Below, piece by piece: positions 1-60,600 of a stretch of 64,000 nt of DNA. The notes under the pieces were generated by a model. It made no database searches and had not been told where the DNA came from. It worked only from the letters and a program-made list of their open reading frames with translations. How positions within the stretch are numbered: the first letter of the stretch is position 1; the number at the start of each line of letters is the position of its first letter. Source of the DNA: Lamellibrachia columna (taxonomy: Eukaryota; Annelida; Polychaeta; Sabellida; Siboglinidae); contig OY759274.1 of assembly GCA_963662155.1 (NCBI GenBank), positions 45,369,565 through 45,433,564 on the forward strand, read 5' to 3'. A program made the position numbers and the translations under genes.

Positions 1-475
1 ATGGCATATCGTTAGCTGTACGGTCGAAACAACTCTTATGTTGATCGGCTTCTCTCTCCAGTTGTGTGCGAGCACGAGAGTAAGCTTCACGCAGGCGTCG
101 CTGATGTTCAATGACCCAATCAGTTTGAATATCATCCTGATCACCAGTGCCAAGTAGGAGGTCCACTGGCTGATGCCCTTGCCGGCCAAACATCAGGTAA
201 TAGGGTGCATAACCGGTGCTCGAGTGAGGTGTAAAGTTGTATGCCTGTACAACTTCACAGATGTGATCTACCCACCGACGCTTCTTTTCTGAACTCAACG
301 TTCTCAACAGATCGTGTAACGTCCGGTTAAAACGCTCGTATTGTCCATTCCCAGCCGGGTGATATGGCGTAGTATGGGAGCGTTTGATGTCATAAGTTTT
401 CGCCAACTCCCGTATGATGGCTGACTCAAAGTTACGCCCATTGTCACTGTGCAGTCGCTGTGGCACACTGTACCG
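1..475 (-). pseudogene. Integrase core continuation of the Ty3/gypsy element
   Basis: Minus-strand reading after the stop shows LHSDNGRNFE, the second catalytic Asp block, and YHPAGNGQYERFNRTL, the region with the catalytic Glu. Together with the Asp in the adjoining piece this completes a DDE integrase core. Two frames are needed to follow it, and the element runs off the left edge. Confidence 0.75.
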
Positions 476-1666
476 TTAAAACCATTCACTGATGAGCACT
501 TTCCCCACTGTGTCTGCCTTCTGGTTGCGAGTAGGGACTGCAATGGTAAATTTGCTGAAAACATCTGTGATGACCAATACATTTTCCCGGCCGTCAGAAG
601 ATGGCTCCAACATGGTGAAGTCCATTGCCACCACCTCTAATGGCTGCGTTGCCATGAGACGTCCGAGAGGAGTGCGCAACTTATGCGGCTGTATCTTCGC
701 AAGTGCACAACGGTCACACTTCTGTGTCCAAGTCAGGACATCGTTGTGCATAGTTGTCCAGAAACACCAGCTTCGAATCAGATGTTCCGTCCGTTCTGTT
801 CCTTGATAGCCAGCGCGATCATGCAATTCCCTCAATACTTGGTCGCGGAGACAAATGGGCAGAAGTAACTGTTGCAATTCTCCGAGCCTTATATCAACAA
901 TGAGCCGATACAAAACGCCATTCTTCTCGACAATGCGTCCCCATTGCCGTATCAACTGAATGGCACTCATTGATTCAGTCTCTGATTCAGTCTCCTTCTC
1001 TCCGATAGCAGGGTCATTTGCTTGCAGGTTAGCCATGTCATCGTTCGAAATGCCTGGCAGCGTTGTAGCAGCAACGTCTGCCAGTTCTTCTGTGTTAGCG
1101 ATGTGTTCCATCGCTGTGACTCGTACCTCTACAGGTACCACTGAAGTTGCAGTCACATTGGCTAATATAGCTTCAGCGTTCGATGCCATTGAATTAACCA
1201 CATCGGGTAATCTTGATAACCCATCTGCGTTCGCATTGCAATGTCCAGGTCGATACTTAATGTTGAAGTCAAACGATGCAAGTGCGGCTGCCCACCGCTG
1301 TTCTACAGCCGATAATTTGGCTTTCTTGTGAAAATATGTCAACGGGTTATTGTCCGTGTAAACCGTGAATCTGCCACCCAGAAGGTAATCACGGAACTTC
1401 TCGGTAATGGCCCATTTTAAAGCGAGTGTTTCCAGCTTCATCGATGAATAATTTGCGTCATTTCGTTCCTCTCCCCTTAGTCCGCGACTGGCATATGCGA
1501 TCACTCGACGGTGGCCATCTTGTTTTTGAGTCAGGACCGCGCCCAAACCTCTATCACTCGCATCAGTCTCAACTGTGAAGGGCAGTCGGTAGTCTGCAAA
1601 CCCGAGGACTGGTGTTGACGTAAGTGCTTCAAGGCGTTGAACGCGTGCTGACAATCCTCCGTCCAA
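476..1666 (-). pseudogene. RNase H and integrase N-terminal region
   Basis: The 396-residue frame starts in RNase H (ETDASDRGLGAVLTQ holds the first catalytic Asp; FTVYTDNNPL the later one) and continues through the tether into integrase. The zinc-binding HHCC region is visible: the H-x-G-x3-TE block near HDRAGYQGTERT, then CDRCALAK. The first catalytic Asp of the core appears in VAMDFTML and a second region in VLVITDVFSKF. The frame ends at a stop where the core should continue. Confidence 0.85.
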
Positions 1667-1808
1667 ACATCTACGATGCTGCGCACTAAACTCATCCGTC
1701 GTTTCCCTTTGCCGTCTTTGCTGCCATCACTACTCGGTGTAGCGGTGTCGCTAGTTGTGTAAACCGTGGTACAAAACGACGATAGTACGATGCAAACCCT
1801 ATGAAAGA

Positions 1809-2156
1809 TCAAAGTTGTCGTAGGGTCTGAGGTATAGGCCACCGTCGTACCGCGACGATTTTCTCAGGATCGGTTGCCACACCTTCCTCACTTACCACAT
1901 GACCGAGGTACTTGACACTTTTCTTGAAGAAACTGCATTTACTGATCTTTAGTTTGAGGCCATACATCCCCAGACGACTTAGCACAGTGTCAAGTTTAGC
2001 CAAATGTTCATCTAGCGTAGCCGAGTACACGCCAATGTCATCCAGATAGACAAGCAATATGTTGAACATATCAGCCTGAAACACTGTCTGCATTAGTCTC
2101 TGAAAAGTCGCTGGCGCGTTACATAGTCCGAAAGGCATGCGCGTATATTCATACAA
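1809..2156 (-). pseudogene. Reverse transcriptase, catalytic block
   Basis: This frame continues RT with MPFGLCNAPATFQRLM and the catalytic motif VYLDDIGVYS (YLDD variant of YxDD), then the thumb with YLGHVVSEEGV. These are classic Ty3/gypsy blocks in the right order. It is separated from the upstream RT piece by a frameshift near 2150. Confidence 0.85.
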
Positions 2157-3240
2157 CCCGACTGGGGTCGTGAACGCTGATCCTCCGCTGATCTTCCGGC
2201 TCCATCTCTACCTGGTTATACGCCGACTGTAAATCTAATATTGAAAACCACTTCGATCCAGTCATCGCGTCCATGGATTCTACAATGCGAGGGAGTGCAT
2301 ACGCATCCTTTACCGTCTTTGCATTCAACGCACAATAGTCCACGCACATACGTAGTGCACCGGATTTCTTCCGCACTAAAACGATGGGACTGGCATGATC
2401 GCTATGACTCAGCACTATTACACCCGTTCGCAGTAGCTTCTCCAAATGCTCTTTAACTTCGTCCAGTTGGGTGGGAGGAACTCGACGGTAAGGTTGTGTC
2501 ACCGGTTGAGTATCAGTTGTCCAAATGCGGTGTTTAACCGCATCCGTGCAACCGAGATCATCTTCTGATGACGCAAATACATCAACATGCTTCTGAAACA
2601 TCGCTCTCGCTTTGTCTCTGGCCGCGGGGCTATCCTCTAGACCGGATAAGTCCAAACTGGCTAGTACGTCAACAGAAGGTTCTTCACGAGTCGTCTGTGA
2701 ATGTTCAACCCCTCCATCCACCATGTTGAGTTTGATTTCATTCAAGCTCGCCTCCACTTTCGTGGAAATGCATATAGTGGCCGAACACAAAAGACCAATT
2801 CTCGTACCTGGGTTCAAATTCACGCCGATTGAAGAATTGTTGACTACCTTGACAACGAAAGAATCGGATTCGACTAATGTATTCAACATGAAGAGATTTC
2901 CTGCAAATGCAGTAGATAAAGGTTCCACTATGGCAGTTTCCGACCCACAATGTCCTATTGCAGGAATGTCCATCATCGAGTGCGTGGGAACGAAGATTGG
3001 ACGGCAGCCAGCCACTCTCGCTACACGTGTCCTGGCTCGGAGTGAATCATCGACAACAGCCATGGAACGAAATGCCTCACTCATAGCAGGCACATGTGAG
3101 AGTACATTGGTTCCAAGCAGACCACACACATCAGCATTCTTGTGTTCACTATCCTTTACAACTAGCACGCCTCGCTTCGGCACCACAACACCACATACTT
3201 CAATATCTAATTCCAAGTAACCAACATATGGCACAGACAA
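2149..3240 (-). pseudogene. Reverse transcriptase, N-terminal part with protease tail
   Basis: The 363-residue frame starts in the C-terminal part of protease (GLLGTNVLS resembles the family's second conserved block) and runs into the RT fingers and palm: YRRVPP, then SPIVLVRKKSGALRMCVDY and WFSILDLQSAYNQVEM, all hallmark gypsy RT blocks. The frame is lost just before the catalytic YxDD block, which continues in the next frame. Confidence 0.85.
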
Positions 3241-3450
3241 TCCATTGGCCGCTCAGACGGTCAACCAATTATTTGGGTTGTGAAGATCATTGCCGGTGGC
3301 CAGGTGTTTTCGGTAAAACGCCTCTGTGATCGTGGTGACCTGGCTTCCCGTGTCTACCAGAAAACGAATGGTCACGCCACCAACCGTGGCTTCGACGATC
3401 GGCTCGTTTCCCACCAATTGTTTCCATGCTGAAGAGTCTGTCTATGATAC
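3241..3450 (-). pseudogene. Retroviral-type aspartic protease segment
   Basis: Minus-strand translation shows the catalytic triplet D-T-G in the context FLVDTGSQVTTI, followed by family-like hydrophobic segments. In-frame stops lie on both sides (near 3440 and about 3255), so no intact Gag-Pol precursor can be made. Its position between gag and RT fits Ty3/gypsy. Confidence 0.7.
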
Positions 3451-3452
3451 TT

Positions 3453-3734
3453 TCACCGTCCCGCTGTTTTCGTACAGTAACTGAGTGACACTGGCGCGCT
3501 CACCAAACGTATCCCGTAGGATCTTGAAAATGTTCTGTCACATTGTTCATCTACCATACGGCACGCCATTTCTTTTTTCGCCGGACCCTCTAGATGACAC
3601 CACACATAATCGGCTGCATCTCGTCCGTTCAGATTCTGTGTGCATAAAGCAGCTTCCGCATCCTTGCACCAATGAATCGCGTCTTCATCACCCTTCCTAT
3701 CGAAACTACGTAGACGACGCTCTCTGCACAACAA
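3453..3734 (-). pseudogene. gag remnant of the Ty3/gypsy element
   Basis: The 93-residue frame holds a capsid-like segment (ending around the motif HLEGPAKKEM) seen in many gypsy Gag proteins, in which a helical region ends in xxLEGxAxxE. A full Gag of this class is several hundred residues, so most is missing. The frame changes after about residue 70, and the following frame stops before protease. Reduced, non-functional gag. Confidence 0.6.
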
Positions 3735-3902
3735 CCGTCACTGGAGGTGTTACTGTGGTGTGCGCATTCAGCTCACTTAATTGTCGACGCAATTCTTCCA
3801 GTTCTTCTGCCATGCGGCTACAATGGTCAGACTGATCCTTATCCATAACTTCGCATAAATTCAGAATAATATAAGAATTTAATTTGGAATTTCAAAAATT
3901 CA

Positions 3903-3919
3903 CCCCACTTCTGGTACCA
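3903..3919 (-). other. Primer-binding site of the LTR element
   Basis: On the minus strand the sequence TGGTACCAGAAGTGGGG starts three bases inside the LTR. A TGG start complements the CCA end of a tRNA, as expected for minus-strand priming. I cannot assign the tRNA. Confidence 0.6.
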
Positions 3920-3922
3920 AAA

Positions 3923-4156
3923 TGTAAGCTCACTAAACGGATTCTTTATAATAAATAAGTTACATAACAATATAAATTGTTTGTTTTCTAAACGTTTAAT
4001 TATTTGAAATCCCACCAGAACCACTGACCAATGTATCCAGTCGACAGCTCAACGTCAACTCAATGTTCTTGTTGCGTTTTTAAATTTGATTTTCCCTTTA
4101 TCGTCACGGTACGCTTCCGAGCTATAACGTTTTAAATAAGTGTCAGTTGCAGCGCC

Positions 4157-4160
<4 letters not shown>
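3923..4160 (-). repeat. 5' LTR of the Ty3/gypsy element
   Basis: This 238-bp segment begins TGTAAGCTCAC and ends GCGCCTACA on the plus strand, so it has the TG...CA termini of an LTR. It lies exactly outside the primer-binding site and directly abuts a (TA)n tract. Without the second LTR the boundaries rest on these termini only. Confidence 0.7.
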
Positions 4161-4198
<38 letters not shown>

Positions 4199-4216
4199 GA
4201 TTCTGATCTAATATAA

Positions 4217-4254
<38 letters not shown>

Positions 4255-4290
4255 TGTAGCCTGATAGATGGTTATATTAGATCAGAATCG
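4161..4290. repeat. (TA)n tracts inside a perfect 21-bp inverted repeat
   Basis: A (TA)n run at 4160-4196 is followed by a 21-bp arm (4199-4219, starting GATTCTGATC), a second (TA)n of about 30 bp, and the exact reverse complement of the arm at 4269-4289. The structure can extrude as an AT-rich hairpin. Confidence 0.85.
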
Positions 4291-4790
4291 GGACACTACA
4301 GGGTGATTAGCCAATAAAAAATGTCATAACAATTTTGATTAAAAAATTCAGATTTCAATGAAAACAAAATGGCATACAAACAGCGATTTGATCAAAACAA
4401 CCTACCTATCAGTATGTTCATAACACTACCCTAGCTAAAAACTCTAAAACACTACGGTCAAAGCATTCATTCATAATATATCACATTCATAAAGAAAATT
4501 AATTTTACGTTACCTCAAGCCATAGATTGATAGTTAATATATTATAGATTGTAATTAATATATTATGGTTGGAACCCTGTATATTTAGAAATATGCATTA
4601 TCAATTTTTATTTGACTGATTCTGACAACAATTCAAATATCAGTATGATGGAATGTTTTACTAAAGATTATATAAATATAATCCTAACAAAATTATGATT
4701 ATTATCACCTGTGGTTATCATAAATAGCAAACTGTGCAGCTAACTTCGTTAACTTGGCCACCGTTTTGAACGTATGTTGAAAATGCTACC
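4291..4790. other. AT-rich non-coding stretch, no feature seen
   Basis: No supported exon, RNA gene or element. It lies between the LTR element and the 17-bp array, downstream of the last recognised VWA3-like exon. Confidence 0.5.
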
Positions 4791-5134
4791 GTAGTGTTTT
4801 TCAAGGGGTAGTGTTTTTCAAGGGGTAGTGTTTTACAATGGGTAGTGTTTTACAACGGGTAGTGTTTTACAACGGGTAGTGTTTTTCGAGGGGTAGTGTT
4901 TTTCGAGGGGTAGTGTTTTACAATGGGTCGTGTTATTCAAGGGGTAGTGTTTTTCAAGGGGTAGTGTTTTTCAAGGGGTAGCGTTTTTCGAGGGGTAGTG
5001 TTTTTCAACGGGTAGTGTTTTTCGAGGGGTAGCGTTTTTCAAGGGGTAGTGTTTTTCGAGGGGTAGTGTTTTTCAAGGGATAGTGTTTTTCGAGGGGTAG
5101 CGTTTTTCAAGGGGTAGTGTTTTTCGAGGGGTAG
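4791..5134. repeat. Minisatellite, ~17-bp unit, about 20 copies
   Basis: Tandem copies of a unit close to GGGTAGTGTTTTTCAAG, with variants (TTTACAA, TTTTCGA) that recur in blocks. The adjacent upstream sequence also contains one diverged copy. Non-coding. Confidence 0.9.
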
Positions 5135-5593
5135 ACTTTTGAACTTAGGGGCTGTTCACAATTGTTGACATGAACCTGTTATAGGGTACTAATGGGAAGG
5201 GCGGTGAAGACTAATTTTGTTAATGTCGGCCATGTGCTCAGAATGACCACTGCTGTTGCGTCATGCAGCACCACATGGTGAACTTTTACAGAACTACTCG
5301 TTTTAAATCACGGTCACAGTCACGGTCATGCCCTGTAATAGTCCTACATCTGGGAAATTTACAACTTCATGGAAAACAATGATCAATATGACACCATGGT
5401 GTTGTTAAAAAAACACAAAGCTTTAACATAATTATTGGAGATAAATGTTTTTAAAAGTATTCTAGTAGTTATTATTGTATATACTAAGTACTACTCTGAG
5501 GAGGGGGGCATGAGAATTAGCATGCTTTGTACGAACAGGTCAATGTTGATTTTTTAACAGCCCCTTACTACACTTCATCTCGCCGAACCTCAC

Positions 5594-56977
<51,384 letters not shown>

Positions 56978-57241
56978 TGTGCGTCTCCTCTTCTAGATCA
57001 TCCGCGCATTGATTAACAATAGTACTCGAATCAAGCCGACATGCAAACGCAAAAGCCAGGAAAAGTGAAAGACAACATGCGATTAATACATAACTCCTCA
57101 GACCGCAACCTAACAGGTGCGCGCTGGCGAAATCCAGTTCCGTGGCAGTTTCCTAACCATGCGCACCTAAGAGAAACATGAAGCAACAAGTTCAATAATC
57201 ATCCAACAATTTCGAACGAGCGGCCCCTGTCTCTCAGAAAG

Positions 57242-57255
57242 GCAGGCATGGCAAC
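57242..57255 (+). promoter_or_regulatory. Candidate RFX X-box
   Basis: GCAGGCATGGCAAC matches the palindromic X-box GTTGCCATGGCAAC at 11 of 14 positions, with an intact right half (ATGGCAAC). It lies 265 bp upstream of the VWA3-like start codon. RFX factors bind X-boxes in promoters of ciliary genes. Confidence 0.55.
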
Positions 57256-57270
57256 CAGGAGCGACATAGA

Positions 57271-57277
57271 TGTTTAC
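57271..57277 (+). promoter_or_regulatory. Candidate forkhead (FOXJ1-type) site
   Basis: TGTTTAC is an exact forkhead core, 16 bp from the X-box-like site. FOXJ1 with RFX is the usual pair at motile-cilium genes. A 7-mer alone is weak; the spacing to the X-box is the argument. Confidence 0.4.
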
Positions 57278-57331
57278 TTTGGTCAGGTTGCCTGGTTGTT
57301 AGGTGTAGCCAATTGAACGCCAACTTCTAAT

Positions 57332-57337
57332 CACGTG
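57332..57337. promoter_or_regulatory. CACGTG E-box in TCACGTGA context
   Basis: A palindromic E-box with the flanks favoured by USF/MITF-class bHLH-ZIP factors, common in bidirectional promoters. A CCAAT box lies 19 bp to its left at 57309-57313. Confidence 0.4.
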
Positions 57338-57529
57338 ACAACAACGCAGTTATTAAAACGTTGAAGAATTTGTATTGTACACGTCGTTGATTGTATATTT
57401 ATATTTTAATAATCCACAGTGTACCAGCCAATAAATAAGCAAAACATTTATTTTTTCAATGCCATTGGCATATTCATGACGTCACACGATGTTTTCCAAG
57501 ACTACGGAAGTAGATTCCAATCTACAGCC

Positions 57530-57644
57530 ATGGCTCCTGTCGTCGTTAATTTTTGTATTAATATTGTAAAATGGACACCTGTTCTATTTATCACTGCAGT
57601 TTTAGTTTGGTCTTATTATGCGTATGTTTTACAGCTGTGTCTGT
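57530..57644 (+). CDS. ZDHHC exon 1 (start, TM1)
   Basis: ATG in good context (GCCATGG) begins MAPVVVNFCINIVKWTPVLF; a hydrophobic span follows and ends YYAYVLQLCL. Donor GTAAGT, phase 1. An upstream in-frame ATG at 57476 would add 18 non-hydrophobic residues; the later one was preferred for its context. Confidence 0.92.
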
Positions 57645-60600
57645 GTAAGTTACTGTACGAAATGTTGTTAAGAACCACTGCAAAGTGCAAATAATGTCAA
57701 GACCAAGTTGTGTCGTGATTTTGTTGTGTGTGCGATGTCGATGGGTCATGAGTTGTTATTAAAAATATATAAATAATTAACTATTCATTTTGTTCTCTGT
57801 ACAGTTTTTTTTAACTTATCAGTTGTACCTTGTCTTTGTCTATAACTTGCGATAATATTGAAGCAATACACACTTTCTTTGTGTACACCTAACTAGCACC
57901 TGTCGAAAACATAAGATTGAATTATGACTGTGTAAACTTCACGTCACGATCAAACTAACAGGAAGCGTTTTTCTCACATGACAGTTTCCGTACCCCTATC
58001 GGTCATGGAAAATTGTCATTCACTGTTTGGTGTTAACCTTATTTGTATGCTGACTATTGGTAGTTAGATTCCTATGTAGGTGTACACTTCTGCTGAGTGC
58101 TGTGTTAATAAATTACATATTGTGTGCATTTGTTATTCATAAAATCTGTGCAAACAATATTTGCTACAACTTATTTAATCGAAACAAATCTTTGCGACAC
58201 ATCGAATTAGTTGATGTGGCAGCTGGGACAAATTTCGACCAGTGGTGATAATGAAATCACCACTTGTTCATGAAGATGATCCTGTTGGTTTATTATTTTT
58301 TGATAAACTATCAAAAGTAACACAACAATTTGTAGTATCATTTTAGGGTTGAGGTTGCTGACACAATACCCTGTGTCATTAAAGACAAAAGCAATGAAAG
58401 TACTGCTGACAATCAGTAGCTAGTTCTAGTCAGTTTCCACCAATCAGCATATTACATTAAATACAGTTCTTTTGTCAACATTTGTGTTCAACTCACCTGG
58501 GCGTCTATGCCTACAATCCTGAGCATCTCTGAAAAGAATGATTACACAGCTCTTGAAAGAAGCTGAAATAAATTCTATGATGGAAAATTATACTTCTTTT
58601 GTTTCAGTCACCATCAACAGTGTGCCACAGAAAGGTAAATGTTTCATGTTTACCCCCTACCGGCTGCCAGGCTGGTCAACCTGGGCTCTTTTTACTTCAA
58701 TTTTTGTTAATTTATGGAAAAGTTCCCCTCTAATAAATAATGAACACTCCCTAAATACGTATAAATATATTTTACTAAATCTAATATTGGGTGTGTGTAA
58801 TCAATTGAAGTAAACGCAAATAAAACCTTTTGACAATTAAAATTATTAGATAATGAAATAATTAAAACATTCAAAAACACTATCACAATCATATACAAGG
58901 TTGAATGTTAGATTAATTACAATTACACAATCTTAATTTCTATGAATTGCAATTATACTAGCCCTGGTTTCACTGATGATCACAAGATTCAGCTGATGTA
59001 AGATGTTGTGTTGCAGTGATATTCCTGGTGCTCTATCACCCTCTCTACATCATGGTCATGTGGTCTTATTGGAAGACCATATTCACAGAATGTGGTGAGC
59101 CACCAAAACAAGTAAGTGAGCCAGTAAAGGTTCCTCCTCAATTTGATTTCTGTACTCATCTCATTTCAGACTCATTTTGCGAAAAATTTAACCATTTGTT
59201 TAAATTTGTTATATAGTGAAATCATTGGACAAACTCAATTGAGTAGGGAGTATTAATAAGAGATTCTAAAATAAAGCCTCAACCTATCTAGTTTATTAAA
59301 AATGACTTATTCACTACTGCACAGTTGTTTTCTAATATAATTTTAATCATGCAAATAAAAAAGTATTTTGTGCATGAAACATTTTCTACATTTAATATAT
59401 TTAATGCCAACAAGGTTGCTGTGCAGCCTTGGCTAATTATAGCAATGGTAGCATCTGGCATGAAAGTATTGTTTTGTAATACTGGATGCTAGAAAAAGCA
59501 AAAAAAGTTAGTCAAAATAGCATATATGATGAAATTGTTAATACAAAAATATCAGTTTTTGTTTATTTTCTTCCCAGCTTGTACTTTCTGACACATGAAT
59601 TAGATTTTGCTAATGAACTGACAGAGACAGTTTAAATGACTAAGATCACGTGTAGTTTTTTTTACCAGAAGTAAATTTGATGTTGACGGGACCATACTTG
59701 TGTTGCAGTTCTACTTGTCAAGTAGTGACATAGATCAGTTTGAAGCAGCTCAGAGTGAAGATGAACAGAGGGCAATTCTTGCCCGACTTGGAGCATCTCT
59801 TCCAGTGTTGTGTCGCACCTCTGCTGGAGGTAGGAGACAAGCAGCATTCATCCCTGATATTTCTTTCTTACGCTCATAAGTACATTCATATTTAAATGGC
59901 CAGAATCCACCATAACATATTTAAGAATCTTTGTTTATATGATCCAATATTTACATAATATTTATGAGTAACAAATTCCTGTCACCAGTTAACACTCTTC
60001 CCAGAGTAGTCGAGTTGGCGCTGGAATGAACAAGAGTGATGGGCCGAAATGTAAACCACTCGGCAGTCCCAAGGACTGGATACCACGTTATATAAGAACA
60101 TACCTTTACCATTACATGCACTCCTCCCTTTTCTTACAGACCCAACAACCTGAATCCCCACTTTCTCCCAGTTACACTGTTTGTGTGTAGAGTTGCATCA
60201 ATTCTATATTCTAAATAAAATGGTAATACAATGCATCTTAATCGTCATGTATAAATGTCAAGCAGTGACATTTTATTCTTGTTCGAAACACAGGACAGAC
60301 TGTCACACAAGGTGTGTAACTATGACTTTGTGTTGAAATGTTTCAGATGTTCGCTTCTGTGAGAAATGCAAGTGCATCAAGCCTGATCGGGCACATCACT
60401 GTTCAGCTTGTGGCAAGTGAGTGTATCCCAGTCTGGATTAGACCCAGTTAATGCTCACTAGGTGGCGCATCTTCTTAGATGAGGTGTTTTTGTAAATACT
60501 GCCAAACATTTCTCAGCATTTCTCAGAGTCTATCAAATGCTAATTTTGACTGGATATTTTCAAAGTTGTCAATGCATTGTTTGTGAGTGTATTAACAGCC

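Larger units (their letters stand above)
1..4160 (-). mobile_element. Ty3/gypsy LTR retrotransposon, defective, 3' part outside the window
   Basis: Read on the minus strand, this element has a 5' LTR (3923-4160), a primer-binding site, a gag remnant, protease, reverse transcriptase, RNase H and integrase. That pol order (PR-RT-RH-IN) defines Ty3/gypsy rather than Ty1/copia. The reading frame is broken: gag is short and shifted, a stop separates gag from protease, there are frame changes near 2150 and 1800-1530, and a stop lies within integrase near 476. It is therefore not autonomous. The insertion lies at a (TA)n tract downstream of the last recognised exon of the VWA3-like gene and in the same orientation. 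The 3' LTR, and so the target-site duplication, are beyond the left edge. Confidence 0.9.
56978..57529. promoter_or_regulatory. Bidirectional promoter region between the VWA3-like and ZDHHC genes
   Basis: Only 552 bp separate the two divergent start codons. Between them lie an X-box-like site, a forkhead core, a CCAAT box and a palindromic CACGTG. No obvious TATA box precedes either start. Transcription start sites cannot be placed from sequence alone. Confidence 0.7.

Noticed and set aside
57287..57300. Second X-box (GTTGCCTGGTTGTT)
   Set aside because: Only the left half-site matches; not enough alone.
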